DNA of 64,000 bases. Origin: Bettongia penicillata ogilbyi (lineage: Eukaryota > Chordata > Mammalia > Diprotodontia > Potoroidae). This document shows, in pieces, positions 23,270 through 33,575 of the stretch (position 1 is the first letter of the stretch; every line of letters starts with the position of its first letter). The notes under the pieces were generated by a model. The model worked only from the letters and a program-made list of their open reading frames with translations, had not been told where the DNA came from and ran no database searches. The DNA is taken from contig JAJHZJ010000800.1 in assembly GCA_023548195.1 (NCBI GenBank), positions 806,001 through 870,000 on the forward strand, in the 5' to 3' direction. Made by a program: the position numbers and the translations under genes.

Positions 23270-23818
23270 TTCCCTGGTTGTCCCCTGTTACTCAATCCTA
23301 ATCTGAAGTGCTCTCTCTTCACTTCTTTCTCCTGGTTGTCCTGACTTCCTTCAAGCTCAAATCCCATCTTCTTCTTTTTTGGGGGAGTAGGGTAAGGAGG
23401 CAATTGGCGTTAAGTGACTTGTCCAGGGTCACACAGCTAGTAAGTGTCTGAGGCAGAATTTGAACTCAGATCCTCCTACCTCCAGGACTCTATCCACTTT
23501 GTCATCTAGCTGCCCCTCAATTTCCATCTTCTGCAGGAAGTCTAGCCTTATACACCTTCTCTTCTACCCTCCCTCCATCCCCACCCTACCCTGCTAGTGC
23601 CTTCCCTCTGAGATTTCTTCCCATTTACTCTCAGTCTGTCTTCTACGTTCATAATTATGTGCATGGCTTCTTTACCTTTTAGAATATGACTTCCCTGAAA
23701 GAAGAGACTATGTTTTTGCTTTTCCACATACCCCTAGCATTTAGTACTTAGCATAAAGTAACAATGCTTGGCACATACATACTAAACACTTAATAGATGT
23801 TTGTTGACTCACTCATTT
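23270..23818 (+). mobile_element. L2 LINE 3' end carrying a nested SINE
   Basis: L2 blocks (ccttcaagctcaaatccc; then gaatatgacttccctgaaagaagag, cttggcacatacatac, gtttgttgactc) surround a SINE at 23393-23516. Confidence 0.75.
23393..23516 (-). mobile_element. SINE, Mar1/WSINE1-type, truncated, nested in L2
   Basis: Reverse core gttaagtgacttgtccaggg, cacacagctagtaagtgtctg and catctagctgcccc. The flanks share ccatcttct (left near 23363, right near 23525), a probable target-site duplication. Confidence 0.85.
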
Positions 23819-24429
23819 GTGTGTTAGATGTCACTTCTTCAGCCCCCTCCTTTCTGCTTCTATCTCAGACCCTTGGATTTGGGTACCCTGAGAAATTCTC
23901 ATTCCAGTCCAACCCTGTCAGTCTTTTGACTTTTTCTTACTTGGCTCCCATTTTGGACCTTACCCCTCTTTGCCTAGGCAGAACTTTTCCCTCTTCCCCA
24001 TGGTATTGCCTTCAATCCTGGACAGCATCCTTCTGTTTGGGGAATAGGATAGTTTTCATCATTGAAAGGGGGCCTTCTTGTAGCCTACTGAGGACAGAGA
24101 AAGGAATGATCCCCATGGGAGGAAAAAGACAGCAGTAGTTATAAAAAAAGGAGAGAGGGGAAGCTGAGAGAGAATTGATGGAGGAAAGAAAAGTTAATGA
24201 TGTTTTCTTGCAAGCTTTAGAGTCATCCTAAATTATCTCCCAGCAACCCCTGTGGTTCAGCCAGTTTCAGTGAAGAAATAGTCATCCTTGGAGCAGGGGC
24301 AACTATGGTCTTCTCAAATATCATGGTTAAAGAGTTTTCAAAGACCAAGCTGCTGGAACGGATCCTGACTCCTAAGGGTCATGAATGAGTTCAATTCAAT
24401 CCAATAAGCATTTATTAAAAACCTATCTT

Positions 24430-24640
24430 TCCAGATTTATTTCCCATTTCTTACTCCTTCATGTGCTCTACATTCTGGCTTGCTGTTTCCCTTACAAAAC
24501 ATTCTATCTCCTACCACTGACTGCTCCCAATGCCAGAAATGTTCTCACTCCTCAGCTTAGAATTTCTAGCTCCATCCAAAGTTCAGTTCAAGTGTCATAA
24601 AGCCTTTCCTCAACCTCCCTCAATTGTTAGAGCTCCCACC
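24430..24640 (+). mobile_element. L2 LINE fragment
   Basis: It contains tgccagaaatgttctcactcc, then gttcagttcaagtgtcataaagcctttcctcaacc, an L2 region upstream of its 3' end. Confidence 0.6.
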
Positions 24641-24684
24641 CCTTTGGAATGAAATAAGCTTCTGGGTTTAGTTGATGCACTTTC

Positions 24685-25065
24685 TAAAATTAATTAATTG
24701 TTAATTTTCAACATTCATCTCAAAAGTTTTGGAGTTTTAAATTTTCTCTGCCTCTCCTCCCCTCCCCCTTTCCCAAGACGTCATGCAATCTGATATAGCC
24801 TCTACATATGTATCCTTATTAAACATATTTTAACACTAATCATGTTGTAAAGAAGAATTAGAAGGAATAGCAGGAGTCATGAGAAAGAAAAAAGAAAACA
24901 AAAAAAGAGAAAGCAAACAGCCTGCTTGGATCTGCATTTAGACCCAACAGTTCTTTCTCTGGATGTGGGTATCATTTGCCATCATGAGTCTTTTGGAGGT
25001 GTCTTAGATCCTTGCATTGCTGAGAAGTGCTAAGTTTATCAAAATCAGTCATACTTGATATGCTT
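24685..25065 (-). mobile_element. L1 3' end fragment
   Basis: A T-rich start then gttttaaattttctctgcctctcctcccc, the reverse of an L1 3' UTR purine tract. It continues with gttctttctctggatgtgg. Confidence 0.65.
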
Positions 25066-25109
25066 TTGTATTTACTTATCTGTATGCATCTGTATCCCCC
25101 CCTCCCATT

Positions 25110-25262
25110 TCCACAGTTGATTATAAGCCTATGGAAGACAGGGGCTGTTTTCATTTCTGTCTTTGTAAACACACACATATCATATTTGTAAAATATTTGT
25201 AAACATGAACATATCAGAGAACCTTACACAGTAGATACTTAACACATGGTTGTTGAATAAAA
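25110..25262 (+). mobile_element. L2 LINE 3' end fragment
   Basis: The block gattataagcctatggaagacaggggctg, then acacagtagatacttaacacatggttgttgaataaa, is an L2 terminus. Confidence 0.65.
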
Positions 25263-26054
25263 TTACAACATTCAAGACACTGATTTAAGTATAGGACCTA
25301 ACCTGAAGCTTTTCTATATGTCTTGCTCCGCAGACTAGGCTTTGACTCTGGTGGAAGCAAAGATGGGTTTTGAGACTGAACTCAACTTTGCAAACACCCT
25401 GCTTGAGGATTGGGGGGTGGAGTAGGGGTGATGGTGGTGCTGAGACACTTGACAAATTATTAGTCAGTAGCCAAAGGAGATTCACCTTCTTCCTGGGAGA
25501 TTGGGGGTCTGAAACATTAGTTTTCCTTTTGCTTAAAACTGCCCAGATCTTAGTGTGTTCTAGGTTCTGTCTTCCAAAATAGCCTGTGAGGAAGGAAGGA
25601 GACTTGGACCCTGTTTTGCTTCAAGGAGCTGAAGGGCAGGCACGGCTTTATTTTCTCTCCATCCTGGAGAGCTATCAAGGTGAAAAATGCTGCTGGGATG
25701 TTTTTTCCATTAGACTCTTCTCCCCATGGAATTAAGCCAAAGGACAGAGAAGTTCAAGGCTAGACAGTGACATCTTGCCAATGATCAGGTCAACAGGTGA
25801 TCCCTGACCACTTATAATGTATGCCTGACACTGTGCTGGACACTGTGTGTGGGAGATTCATGGAACCGTTCCTAACTTCATGGAGTTTATAGTCTAGTGA
25901 ATAAGAAATTTTTATTAAGGAATCAGGAGGTGTGATTTCATTAGCATCATTAGCATAGAGAATTTTCATTGTGGAAATTCCTTCTGCCAATCCTCAACAG
26001 TTCAATTTGGGAGATGACATAAAAACAGAAGATAGTATTAAAAAAAAAAAGTTT

Positions 26055-26175
26055 CCAGATGCACCAAGAGGTTGTGACTTTCCAAAGGCTAGTATGTGTT
26101 AGAAGTAAGATTTGAATTCAAGTCTTCCAGGCCCCAAAGTCAGCCATCTACCCATTACTCCAAACTGTCTCTTCT
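26055..26175 (-). mobile_element. SINE fragment, MIR-like
   Basis: Reverse core aagaggttgtgactttccaaagg, then gatttgaattcaagtcttcc, ending ctacccattactcca. Confidence 0.65.
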
Positions 26176-26207
26176 CCACTGAAGTGGCTGCTCTAGAAGT
26201 CTTAGAC

Positions 26208-26341
26208 CAGGAGGAGGGAACCTGCAGCCTTAAGGCCATTGTGGCCAGGTTTGTTCTGTAAAATTTGGATTCAGTCAAAAGGCTGCACTTAGGGACCTAG
26301 AAGGCCATATGTAGTGTTATGGTTGCAGGTTCCCCTCCCTG
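26208..26341. mobile_element. hAT-type MITE with inverted repeats
   Basis: This 134-base palindromic element starts CAGGAGGAGGGAACCTGCAG and ends with its inverse, closing in CCCTG. The flanks TCTTAGAC (26200-26207) and ACTTAGAC (26342-26349) match at 7 of 8 positions, the 8-base duplication expected of hAT transposons. It has no coding capacity. A shorter relative lies at 49962-50059. Confidence 0.85.
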
Positions 26342-26349
26342 ACTTAGAC

Positions 26350-26490
26350 AATTGCTGAGATCCCTGAGAGGTTGGGTGATTTGTCCATAGTCAGACAACT
26401 GGTATGTATCAGATGGAATTTGAACTGAGTTCTTTCTGACTTCAAGGATGGTACACAATTCACTGTGCCAAGTTGCCTATCTAGGCTATA
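26350..26490 (-). mobile_element. SINE fragment, MIR-like
   Basis: Reverse core gagaggttgggtgatttgtccatag, gatggaatttgaactgag and ttcactgtgccaag. Confidence 0.65.
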
Positions 26491-26744
26491 AAAAGTTAAA
26501 TAGCCATAAAATAATTTTTAAAATTTGATTAAAAAAATCTAGATATATAGAAAAGGATGAGGGCATTCTAGTCCTTAACAGGAGTAGTAGCAGGTAAACT
26601 CATAAGAAATGTTATGGGATTGTTGAGTGGGTCAGTTTGTTTGATTCCCAGGGTGAGTATATGAGATTAGAAAGGCGGATTAAAACAAGATTTGGGCGAT
26701 CATCATGGACTATTTGAGGACCTAAAGATTAAATCTGTTCTCAT

Positions 26745-26778
26745 TTTCTGTCTCTGTCTCTCTCTGTCTCTCTGTCTG

Positions 26779-26829
<51 letters not shown>

Positions 26830-26862
26830 GTCTGTCTCTCTCTCTTTCTCTCTTCCTCTCCC
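26745..26862 (+). repeat. DPF3: (CT)n/(CTGT)n microsatellite abutting a DPF3 splice acceptor
   Basis: An almost pure pyrimidine tract of TCTG and TC units ends about 10 bases before the exon at 26873. It therefore forms the polypyrimidine tract of that 3' splice site. Confidence 0.95.
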
Positions 26863-26872
26863 ACTGCATTAG

Positions 26873-26954
26873 GACCAGCTGCTCTTCTGTGATGACTGTG
26901 ACCGTGGCTATCACATGTATTGTTTAAATCCTCCCGTGGCTGAGCCTCCCGAAG
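26873..26954 (+). CDS. DPF3: DPF3 internal coding exon: core of PHD finger 2
   Basis: This 82-base exon has 27 whole codons plus one base of a split glycine codon. It begins DDQLL when joined to the previous exon and contains CDDCDRGYHMYC, the C-X2-C...H-X2-C zinc-ligand core of a PHD finger, then the proline-rich NPPVAEPPE. The acceptor is gcattag and the donor is GTAACT. A CT/CTGT microsatellite of about 115 bases runs up to roughly 10 bases before the acceptor, so the splice site has an unusually long polypyrimidine tract. Joining to the exon ending at 21139 keeps the frame. Skipping it would remove most PHD2 ligands and shift the frame. Confidence 0.97.
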
Positions 26955-27539
26955 GTAACTGACAGAACTATCAAATTAAGAACTGATGGAGGGTATTTTA
27001 TAGTGAAATGACCAGTGTAAGGTGAAGTGTGAGGGGAAAAAAATAAAAAAGGTTATTTAGTTCCCTGTTTCCCTGGGATTCCCTGTAGGGATACTGAGTC
27101 ACTGGAGAGACAGCTTTGCTGGATGAACCATCTCATTAATCTAGAAAATCTTAATAGAGAGTTGTGGAAAATAGGTTCTCAGAAAATAGAAACTAGATCC
27201 AGAGAGGAGAGACAATCTGCATATCCAGGAAAACTGGGTCCAGGACTAGATGCCTGAGGACTGAATTTGGGGGAGGGCTGTGGAGTGTGTAATAGAAACC
27301 TAGAAGAAATTTCTTTTTCTTTGACTTGTCATTTTACCCATGTAGATAACTCCAACTGTGGAAATCTCTCCCTTGCTAATACAGATAACTATAAATTATA
27401 GTAGCTATAACATAACATTTATAATATAGCATTCTAATTTATAATTACATGCAAATAAGTATATAACACATATAACATTGTAATTTATAATTACAGGTGA
27501 ATTATGTGATGTAATAGTTACAACTAGCTATAATTTTTA

Positions 27540-27670
27540 GAGTTAGAGAATTGCCTGAGACATGGAAAATGGCTTATCCAAGTTAACACAGATAGTATGT
27601 GGGGGAGTGGGGCAGTACTTGAAGCCTTATACTTTCTGATTTCAAAGCCAGCCCTTTTTCTGTTACAAGT
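27540..27670 (-). mobile_element. SINE fragment, MIR-like
   Basis: It contains atggcttatccaagttaacacag and gatttcaaagccagccc in reverse SINE order. Confidence 0.55.
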
Positions 27671-27849
27671 AGTCTAAAGAGTAAAGCATTATGTCCAGAT
27701 ACTTTGTCTCTAAGTTGAGTTATTCTAAGAAAAGGGGGGGACAGATGTGTAATAGATTTAAGAAATCCTCAAAGCCACCAAAATGCTATATTTGGCGGAA
27801 GGGGTTTCATAGACACTCTCATTCCCCCAATAACTTTATTATGATACTG

Positions 27850-27965
27850 ATAAGAGAGGCAGAGTGGAATAGTGGGTACAGAGTTGGCTTTGAAGCCAGG
27901 AGGACCTAGGTTGGAATATATTCTGACTCTTAGTGCCTCAGGCAGCTTTTTAATACTTTACGTAG
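27850..27965 (+). mobile_element. SINE 5' fragment, MON1-like
   Basis: It contains ggcagagtggaatagtgg, then ttggctttgaagccaggagg, a SINE head; the tail is lost. Confidence 0.6.
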
Positions 27966-28105
27966 CCACGCAGGTAGTAATCTACCTTGGGACAGGCATG
28001 AATGAAGTCACCATGGGAGTCTCCGTCTCTATTAGGACTTACAGCCTGGGCTCTAGGTCAGGGTTAACACTGATACTATCTTGTTTTTTTGTCTTCCTGG
28101 TCCAG

Positions 28106-28176
28106 GGAGCTGGAGTTGCCACCTGTGCTGGGAATTGCTCAAAGAGAAAGCATCGGCTTTTGGCTGCCAGGCCTAG
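28106..28176 (+). CDS. DPF3: DPF3 terminal coding exon (isoform DPF3b C-terminus) with stop codon
   Basis: Two bases complete the glycine codon from the previous exon, then 22 codons and TAG at 28174-28176. The translation starts SWSCHLCW, supplying the last two PHD2 zinc cysteines, and ends KEKASAFGCQA. The GCQA end is, from my knowledge of the family, that of DPF3b; DPF1 and DPF2 end differently after KEKAS. The acceptor cttcctggtccag follows a run of T. The three exons together give the last 88 or so residues of an otherwise roughly 378-residue protein. I see no substitution at a zinc-binding position and no frameshift, so the gene end looks intact. Confidence 0.96.
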
Positions 28177-29365
28177 GGAGCTCCCCCTGGGGATGCAGGA
28201 TGTCAGTTGCTCCTGTCGAGCTGGTACCAGCATACAATTTCCAAACTCAGACCAAGCACCCACATCCCCACACCTAGACAGACCAACACAAAAGAAAACC
28301 ATCACAGAGGGACGCACACAGACACTTGAAAACAAGAGGAGGAGGCATTTATTTACCTCCCTTGGGTAGGTTTCACGATTTCAGACAGCCCCCTCCTGGG
28401 TCTTACTGGAAGGAACTTGTACTTTTCAAGAAAGAAAGCTCCAAATCCTCCCCTCACTTTCTCTCTCCCCCTACTTTTTCCATTGAAATTTCCCTCCCTT
28501 TTGTCTGAGCTCTGAAGCTCTCTCACTGGTTTCTGGGCTAAATGGAAGCCATTCTGTGAACGCTGAATAGTATTCTTGTGCAGTCTAGTGTTTTATGTTC
28601 TCTCTGTTCCAAGAAACCTTCAGTGATTCTCCAACCCTTTGCCCTCTCACTTGCTTTCTCTTCTCTCTTCAAAAATCCCACCAGGCAATGATACTTTCCA
28701 CCCCTTCACTTGTTCAAGAGGACAAGCCTCCCTGGGAATTTCTGGGTCCCAAAGGGGGCCACCATCCTGAAAACCTGGGTTACCCCCAAACTCTTCCCTC
28801 AGAGACTATAAGTGGAAAAAAAAGTTCTGCTTTCCTGCTGCCCCAACAATATATCCAGCAGCATGAATAACTTCAGTGGGTCCAGGCCCACTGAATTGAA
28901 TCACTTGATAGAGGCGTGAGAAAACAAAGAGCAGGGAGGTGATGGAAAGAGGAAGAAAATAATGGGAAAATGTAAATGGAGTCTTGTGCCACCAGCCAGT
29001 GTTTTCTCTTTTCCTCCCAAATAGATGTTTTGGAAGGTGCTGTGCTTGTCTGATTGACTTAGATGTAATCCCCTGGATTGAAGCCTTTTTTTTGGCAGGG
29101 GGCAAACTAGTTTGAGAGGTACTGTAAGCATAGACTATGGAGAGAAAGAGAAAGAGACTTTCTTTCCAATCAAATTTTTTGACCAGCTTTTCTTGCTGGA
29201 ACTCCAGGATCGCAGCTTGGAGAACCAGAAGGGCAAGGTGATGTCTGTTTTCCCTGGGTAAGGGGTAAGCAAGCCAAGGTGTAGTATGGTATTAGAAGTC
29301 CCTTCAGTATTGATAATATGAATGGTACCAGGAGTGTTTTTTGCCAAGGAACTTTCTCAATCCTG

Positions 29366-29375
29366 ACAGTGTATG

Positions 29376-29417
<42 letters not shown>

Positions 29418-29452
29418 CATACATATATATACATATATATATATGTATGTAT
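29366..29452. repeat. (TA)n/(CATA)n microsatellite
   Basis: GTATGTATATG passes into TA dinucleotides, then CATACATA and back to TATATGTATG. Overall it is self-complementary. Confidence 0.95.
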
Positions 29453-29514
29453 GGTATTTTGCTGGGGTGAATTGAAACATGACTCCTGGGAGGGTCTTTT
29501 AGGTAGCAGAGAGA

Positions 29515-29640
29515 TGATTATTGATTATTTGAGAGGTTTCTAGATAGAGAGGTGATTTCAAAGTCAGGAGGAGCTGAATTCAAATCTTGCCTTTGACACA
29601 TACTGGATATGGGATCCTAGGCAAGTCAGTTAGTGCCCCT
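29515..29640 (+). mobile_element. SINE, MIR/Mar1-like fragment
   Basis: It contains gtgatttcaaagtcaggagg and gggatcctaggcaagtcag. Confidence 0.6.
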
Positions 29641-30789
29641 AGACAAAATCTCTAAGAAGAAAAATTTAATAGCAGGTGCCAATCTGCATTAATAAAGGGA
29701 GTTTCCTCACTGGGAGTTCCCTCCATGCATGTAGTCACAAATCCGGTCTTCCCTTCCTCCTAAAAAGTAAAAAAGCAAATAATTAGAATCATGAGACAAA
29801 ATAATTATTTAGAAGCATCAGATTTATAGGTTCCTTGACTTTCAAATCTCCCTTTTGACTTTACTTTAAAAAAATGAAATAATACTTGAAGGTAGAAGAT
29901 GATCAGCTCAGATTCTAAAAATGGTGAGCATTCCAGAATGGCCCCATGGGCTGGAACTTGTCAGGCTGCCTTTGAAATGGGGCAGCGGGTTTCTGGGAAA
30001 TCATTTGCCCAAAGGGCAAGTCTATGCAGTGGGGACCCTAGCGCATGCTCTGTTTCCCTGCTATCAGCTTCAACTCCTTGGTCCAGCTCCTTACTACAAA
30101 GGCAGAGGTTATTTTTAGTCCACAAATTCCCCCCAGAAGCCTGTTGGGATTCGGGGTAGCTGGACACTTCTGCTGCTCTGTTTGCTTTCGAATTTGGCAG
30201 GAGCTCACATTTCCTGTGCTAATTGCTGGCAGCCAGTAAATCAGATGTAGCACAGGGAGGAGTTGAGCATTTGGTGTTCCTACTCCCCCCACCCCAGCCC
30301 CCCACTTTTCCCCTTTCCCCAACCTATTTCTTTGCTGAAGTGACCCATGACAAGAGACTTGGGTCATTTTCCTGTTGGAGAATGTAGGCTATGAGTGATT
30401 TACACACATACGTAATGATCTCATTTAAAAGGACTGTCCAGATGGAAATCACATCTTCCTCCCAAGACATTGCCTTCTCCCTCCTAGCGATCCTACTTTG
30501 GATTATGAAGGATTGAGTATTTAAGAAGTCTGGAAATGTTTTTTGGAGGCTGATTTTCTCCACATGTGATTTGTTTGTTTTTCCTTTTGCCTACCTGGGA
30601 GAATGAAATCAGACTGTTCATATTTTTTCATTCTCTGATAAGGTTGATTCTTTAATTCTTTCAGGGCACAAAGGGACAATGCTTCATGCTCCAGAGGGTT
30701 GATTATTGGGTTTAAAAAATTATTTTAACTGATTTAAAGGAAAAATTCATTATAATAATTTCCAGATGCCACAACTCCTTAAATCTTAA

Positions 30790-30796
30790 CTATGTT

Positions 30797-30828
<32 letters not shown>

Positions 30829-30870
30829 GCATATATGGATATGTGACACCCACACACACCCACACACATA
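30790..30870. repeat. (TA)n then (CA)n microsatellite
   Basis: About 25 bases of TA dinucleotides near 30796-30823 are followed at 30849-30868 by a CACACACC-type run. Confidence 0.9.
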
Positions 30871-31369
30871 CCAAACCAAAATCTTGGGACTCATATCCTT
30901 GCCTGATAAATGAAGAGTTTGAAGTCAACCTCTAGGTTTCTCCCTAATCTAATGTTCTGTGATTCTATAAAATCAGTTGACAATGCAGGTCTCTTTGCAG
31001 ATTGCTCTGAAATCTGCCTGTCCTGCATCATTGCACATGACAAGGTTGTCCAGTTCTCTGTCTGCAGGCACATCTGTTCTGATAGCATATGCTGAAAATA
31101 TAGTTATCAAGTTTCCCAAGCTTATGAAAAATAACTCAACACCAGAGGCTGCCAAAAGGAGACAGACCATGTGGTCAAATGTTCAGGGGTCTAGAATGGG
31201 GCCATCCTTAGATGGTTTCTGCATGCTATTCCCAGCTTTGCTATTTTCTTGAGGAATGACCCCAGGAACCTCCTTTCATCTTTGTATACCTTATTTTCCC
31301 CATCTAGAAAACAGGGATAACAAAACCTTGATAGTGAGGAGCCCATTTTCTTTAGGAGAATTGATGTAG

Positions 31370-31620
31370 TACAGAAGCAACGTAATCTAGGGAAAGAAAC
31401 ATTGGACTTCAGTTCAGGAGACTTGAATTCCAATCTTGACTTTGATACTTTATAACCTGTCACCACTGATGAGTCATTTCGTATCTCAGGTCCTAAATTC
31501 TGCATCTGTAAAATGGGTATGATCATAGTTGTACTTGCTCCCTCACAAGATGTGTGAGGGGAGGGCTTTGGAAACTGTAAGCACTCTGTAAATGCCACTG
31601 CTGTTATTAAATGGCACCGC
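31370..31620 (+). mobile_element. SINE, MIR-like
   Basis: It contains cattggacttcagttcagg, tgatgagtcatttcgtatctc, gcatctgtaaaatgggtatg and a gtaagcactctgtaaatgcc tail. Confidence 0.7.
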
Positions 31621-31829
31621 ATATTGCTTAATGTGATTTAAAGGGAAAGTGTTAGAATATTTGAAATTGACCAGATGATCAAAAGAGATCTTTTGAACCC
31701 TGGTAGAACACAGTATTAAAGTACAGAGATATATTCTGGTAGTGTAGAAATCAGGGCTGCACCTAACGTAACTTGAACATCCACTTTCTTTGCCTGAGAA
31801 TATTAGTAGCAAATGCTTAGTTGGTATCT

Positions 31830-32000
31830 CCCTTGAGGCAGTGTGGAACAACACTGGCTTTTGAGTCAAAGGGTTCAAATCCCATTTTTGATGATTACTA
31901 GTTGGGCAAATCACCTAACCTCCCTGAGCTTCAGTATCCTTCTCTGTATAATTAAAGGAGTTAGACTAGATGACTTCTAAACTCCTTTCCACCAGATTAA
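31830..32000 (+). mobile_element. SINE, MON1/MIR-like
   Basis: It contains cttttgagtcaaagggttc, ttgggcaaatcacctaacc and gttagactagatgacttctaaactcc. Confidence 0.7.
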
Positions 32001-32164
32001 AAATAGGCCAATAGAAGTTCAGTAATGAGGGCCATATTGTTCTTGGGTAAGACCATGCCAAAAGATGCCCATGATGTATATATAGATTGAGCCAAAGGGG
32101 ATGGAATTTTAGAAGTGTGTGCTTGAATTTAGCCTTAATTTTTCAAAATATTGTGACTCCAGGG

Positions 32165-32350
32165 AAGTAGCCTGATAGAGTGAAAGAAAATTGTACTTGA
32201 TTTGGATTTAGAAATCCTGAGTCTATAACTTACCCCATAAGCAAGGCTGGGTATGATTTTGGGCAAGTCATTTAACCCCTCTGAGTCTCATTTCTTCATC
32301 TTTTAAATGAGAAGGTTGGACTAGGAACTAGATGGTCTCTAAGATCTAGC
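32165..32350 (+). mobile_element. SINE, MON1/MIR-like
   Basis: It contains ttgatttggatttagaaatcc, tgggcaagtcatttaacccc and gaaggttggactaggaactagatgg. Confidence 0.75.
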
Positions 32351-32504
32351 TTTAAATCCAAGCTATGCCCTCAGAGGCATAAGAACTAAGGATGGGGAGC
32401 TAAGGGAGAAGGAGACTTCAGAATAGAGAACTGCCACTTATTCAAGAAAATATAGGCACCCCTAGCAGAAGTCACGAGAGAGTGCTGGAACTAGTCAGAA
32501 AGAC

Positions 32505-32705
32505 TCATCTGCCAGAGTACAAATCTGCCTGAGATTAGTCAGTTTACTAGCTGTGTAACCCTGGGCAATCACTTAACCCTGTTTGCCTCAGTTTCCTCAT
32601 CTGTAAATTGAACTGGAGAAGCTAATGGCAAACCCCCTTTAGTATCTTTGCTAAGAAAACTCCAAGTAGGATCATCAAGAGTTGAACTCCACTGAACAAC
32701 CACAG
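32505..32705 (+). mobile_element. SINE, Mar1/WSINE1-type
   Basis: It contains ctagctgtgtaaccctggg, gtttgcctcagtttcctc and aactggagaagctaatggc. The 3' end is ttgaactccactgaacaacc. Confidence 0.85.
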
Positions 32706-33039
32706 AGATAGCCCATAATTCAATATTATTGCCTGCCTGATTGCTTTTCCTACCCTGGCTACCTGCTGTTAGCAGGGAGCTGACCAGTGAGGTGAAGCTC
32801 AGTCATTCATTTTAGATCACAGATCCAGAGGTAGAAGGGACATTGAGTCCAACTCTTTTACTTTATACTTAAGGAAACCAAGGATGTTCTCTGCCTCTCA
32901 TCCCAGCCCCATACTTAACAGAGGGAAGGTAAAACAGACACACAGAAGCCTGAGGCTGCAAATCCTTTTTTACCTGTGGCTGTGTTAAAAAAATGCCTTT
33001 GAGCTAAAAAGTAAGACAGTAAGCAATCAAAATGAGAAA

Positions 33040-33215
33040 GTAGAAAGGGCATTGGGTGAGAGGACTGAAAGCAGAGGACTTTGGATTGGAATCCCTGCTC
33101 TGCCACCGACTTACTGTGTGACCCTGGGCAAAACTCAGCCTCAGTTTCTTCATCTATAAAATGAGAACATTGGACTAAATGACCTTGCAACTCTAAATCT
33201 AGGATTTAGATAAAT
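33040..33215 (+). mobile_element. SINE, MON1/MIR-like
   Basis: It contains ccgacttactgtgtgaccctggg, tttcttcatctataaaatgag and ggactaaatgaccttgc. Confidence 0.8.
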
Positions 33216-33241
33216 CAATTCCCTTCCGTGGGATTCCATTT

Positions 33242-33575
33242 TTTTCTTTTTTTTAAAAAATATTTATTTATTTTAACATTTTTCTTATTAAATTTTGAGT
33301 TCCAAATTCTCTTCCCTTGCTCTCCCTACCTACTAAGAAAAAAAATAATATGATATCAATTATACATTTGAAATTGTGCACACATATTAGTCAAATTTCC
33401 CAAAAAGCAAGAAAAATAAAATGAGAAAATTGTATTTCAATTTGCACTTAGAGTTTATCAGTTCTCTCTCCACAGGCAGAGAGCATTTTTTCATCTTGAG
33501 TCCTTTGGAATTGTCTTGGGTCATTCAGTATTGATCAGAGTAGCCAAGTTTTTCACAGTTGATCATCACAGGATT
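33242..33575 (-). mobile_element. L1 3' end fragment
   Basis: A T-rich start, then tattaaattttgagttccaaattctcttccc, the reverse of an L1 3' terminus. Further in is agttctctctccacagg, as in the fragment at 24685-25065. Confidence 0.7.

Larger units (their letters stand above)
21140..26872 (+). other. DPF3: DPF3 intron between the PHD1-end exon and the PHD2-core exon
   Basis: The intron is 5733 bases, with GTGAGT donor and gcattag acceptor. It carries SINE, L2 and L1 fragments and one hAT MITE. No recognisable element was seen at about 21840-22320 and 25270-26050. It ends in a CT/CTGT microsatellite. Confidence 0.9.
26955..28105 (+). other. DPF3: Last DPF3b intron
   Basis: The intron is 1151 bases, with GTAACT donor and tggtccag acceptor. 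It contains an AT-rich patch near 27380-27540 and two SINE-like fragments (27540-27670, 27850-27965). Nothing else was recognised. Confidence 0.9.
28177..29696 (+). other. DPF3: Probable DPF3b 3' UTR, end uncertain
   Basis: Non-coding sequence follows the DPF3 stop. The stretch to about 28900 is largely free of recognisable repeats. The first canonical AATAAA after the stop that I found is at 29691-29696, after a TA-repeat and a SINE, which is late for an ancestral signal. The true end could be earlier with a variant signal, or later. RNA evidence is needed to fix it. Confidence 0.4.

Noticed and set aside
28039..28335. Minus-strand 98-codon frame over the last DPF3 exon
   Set aside because: It is a shadow frame antisense to the true exon.
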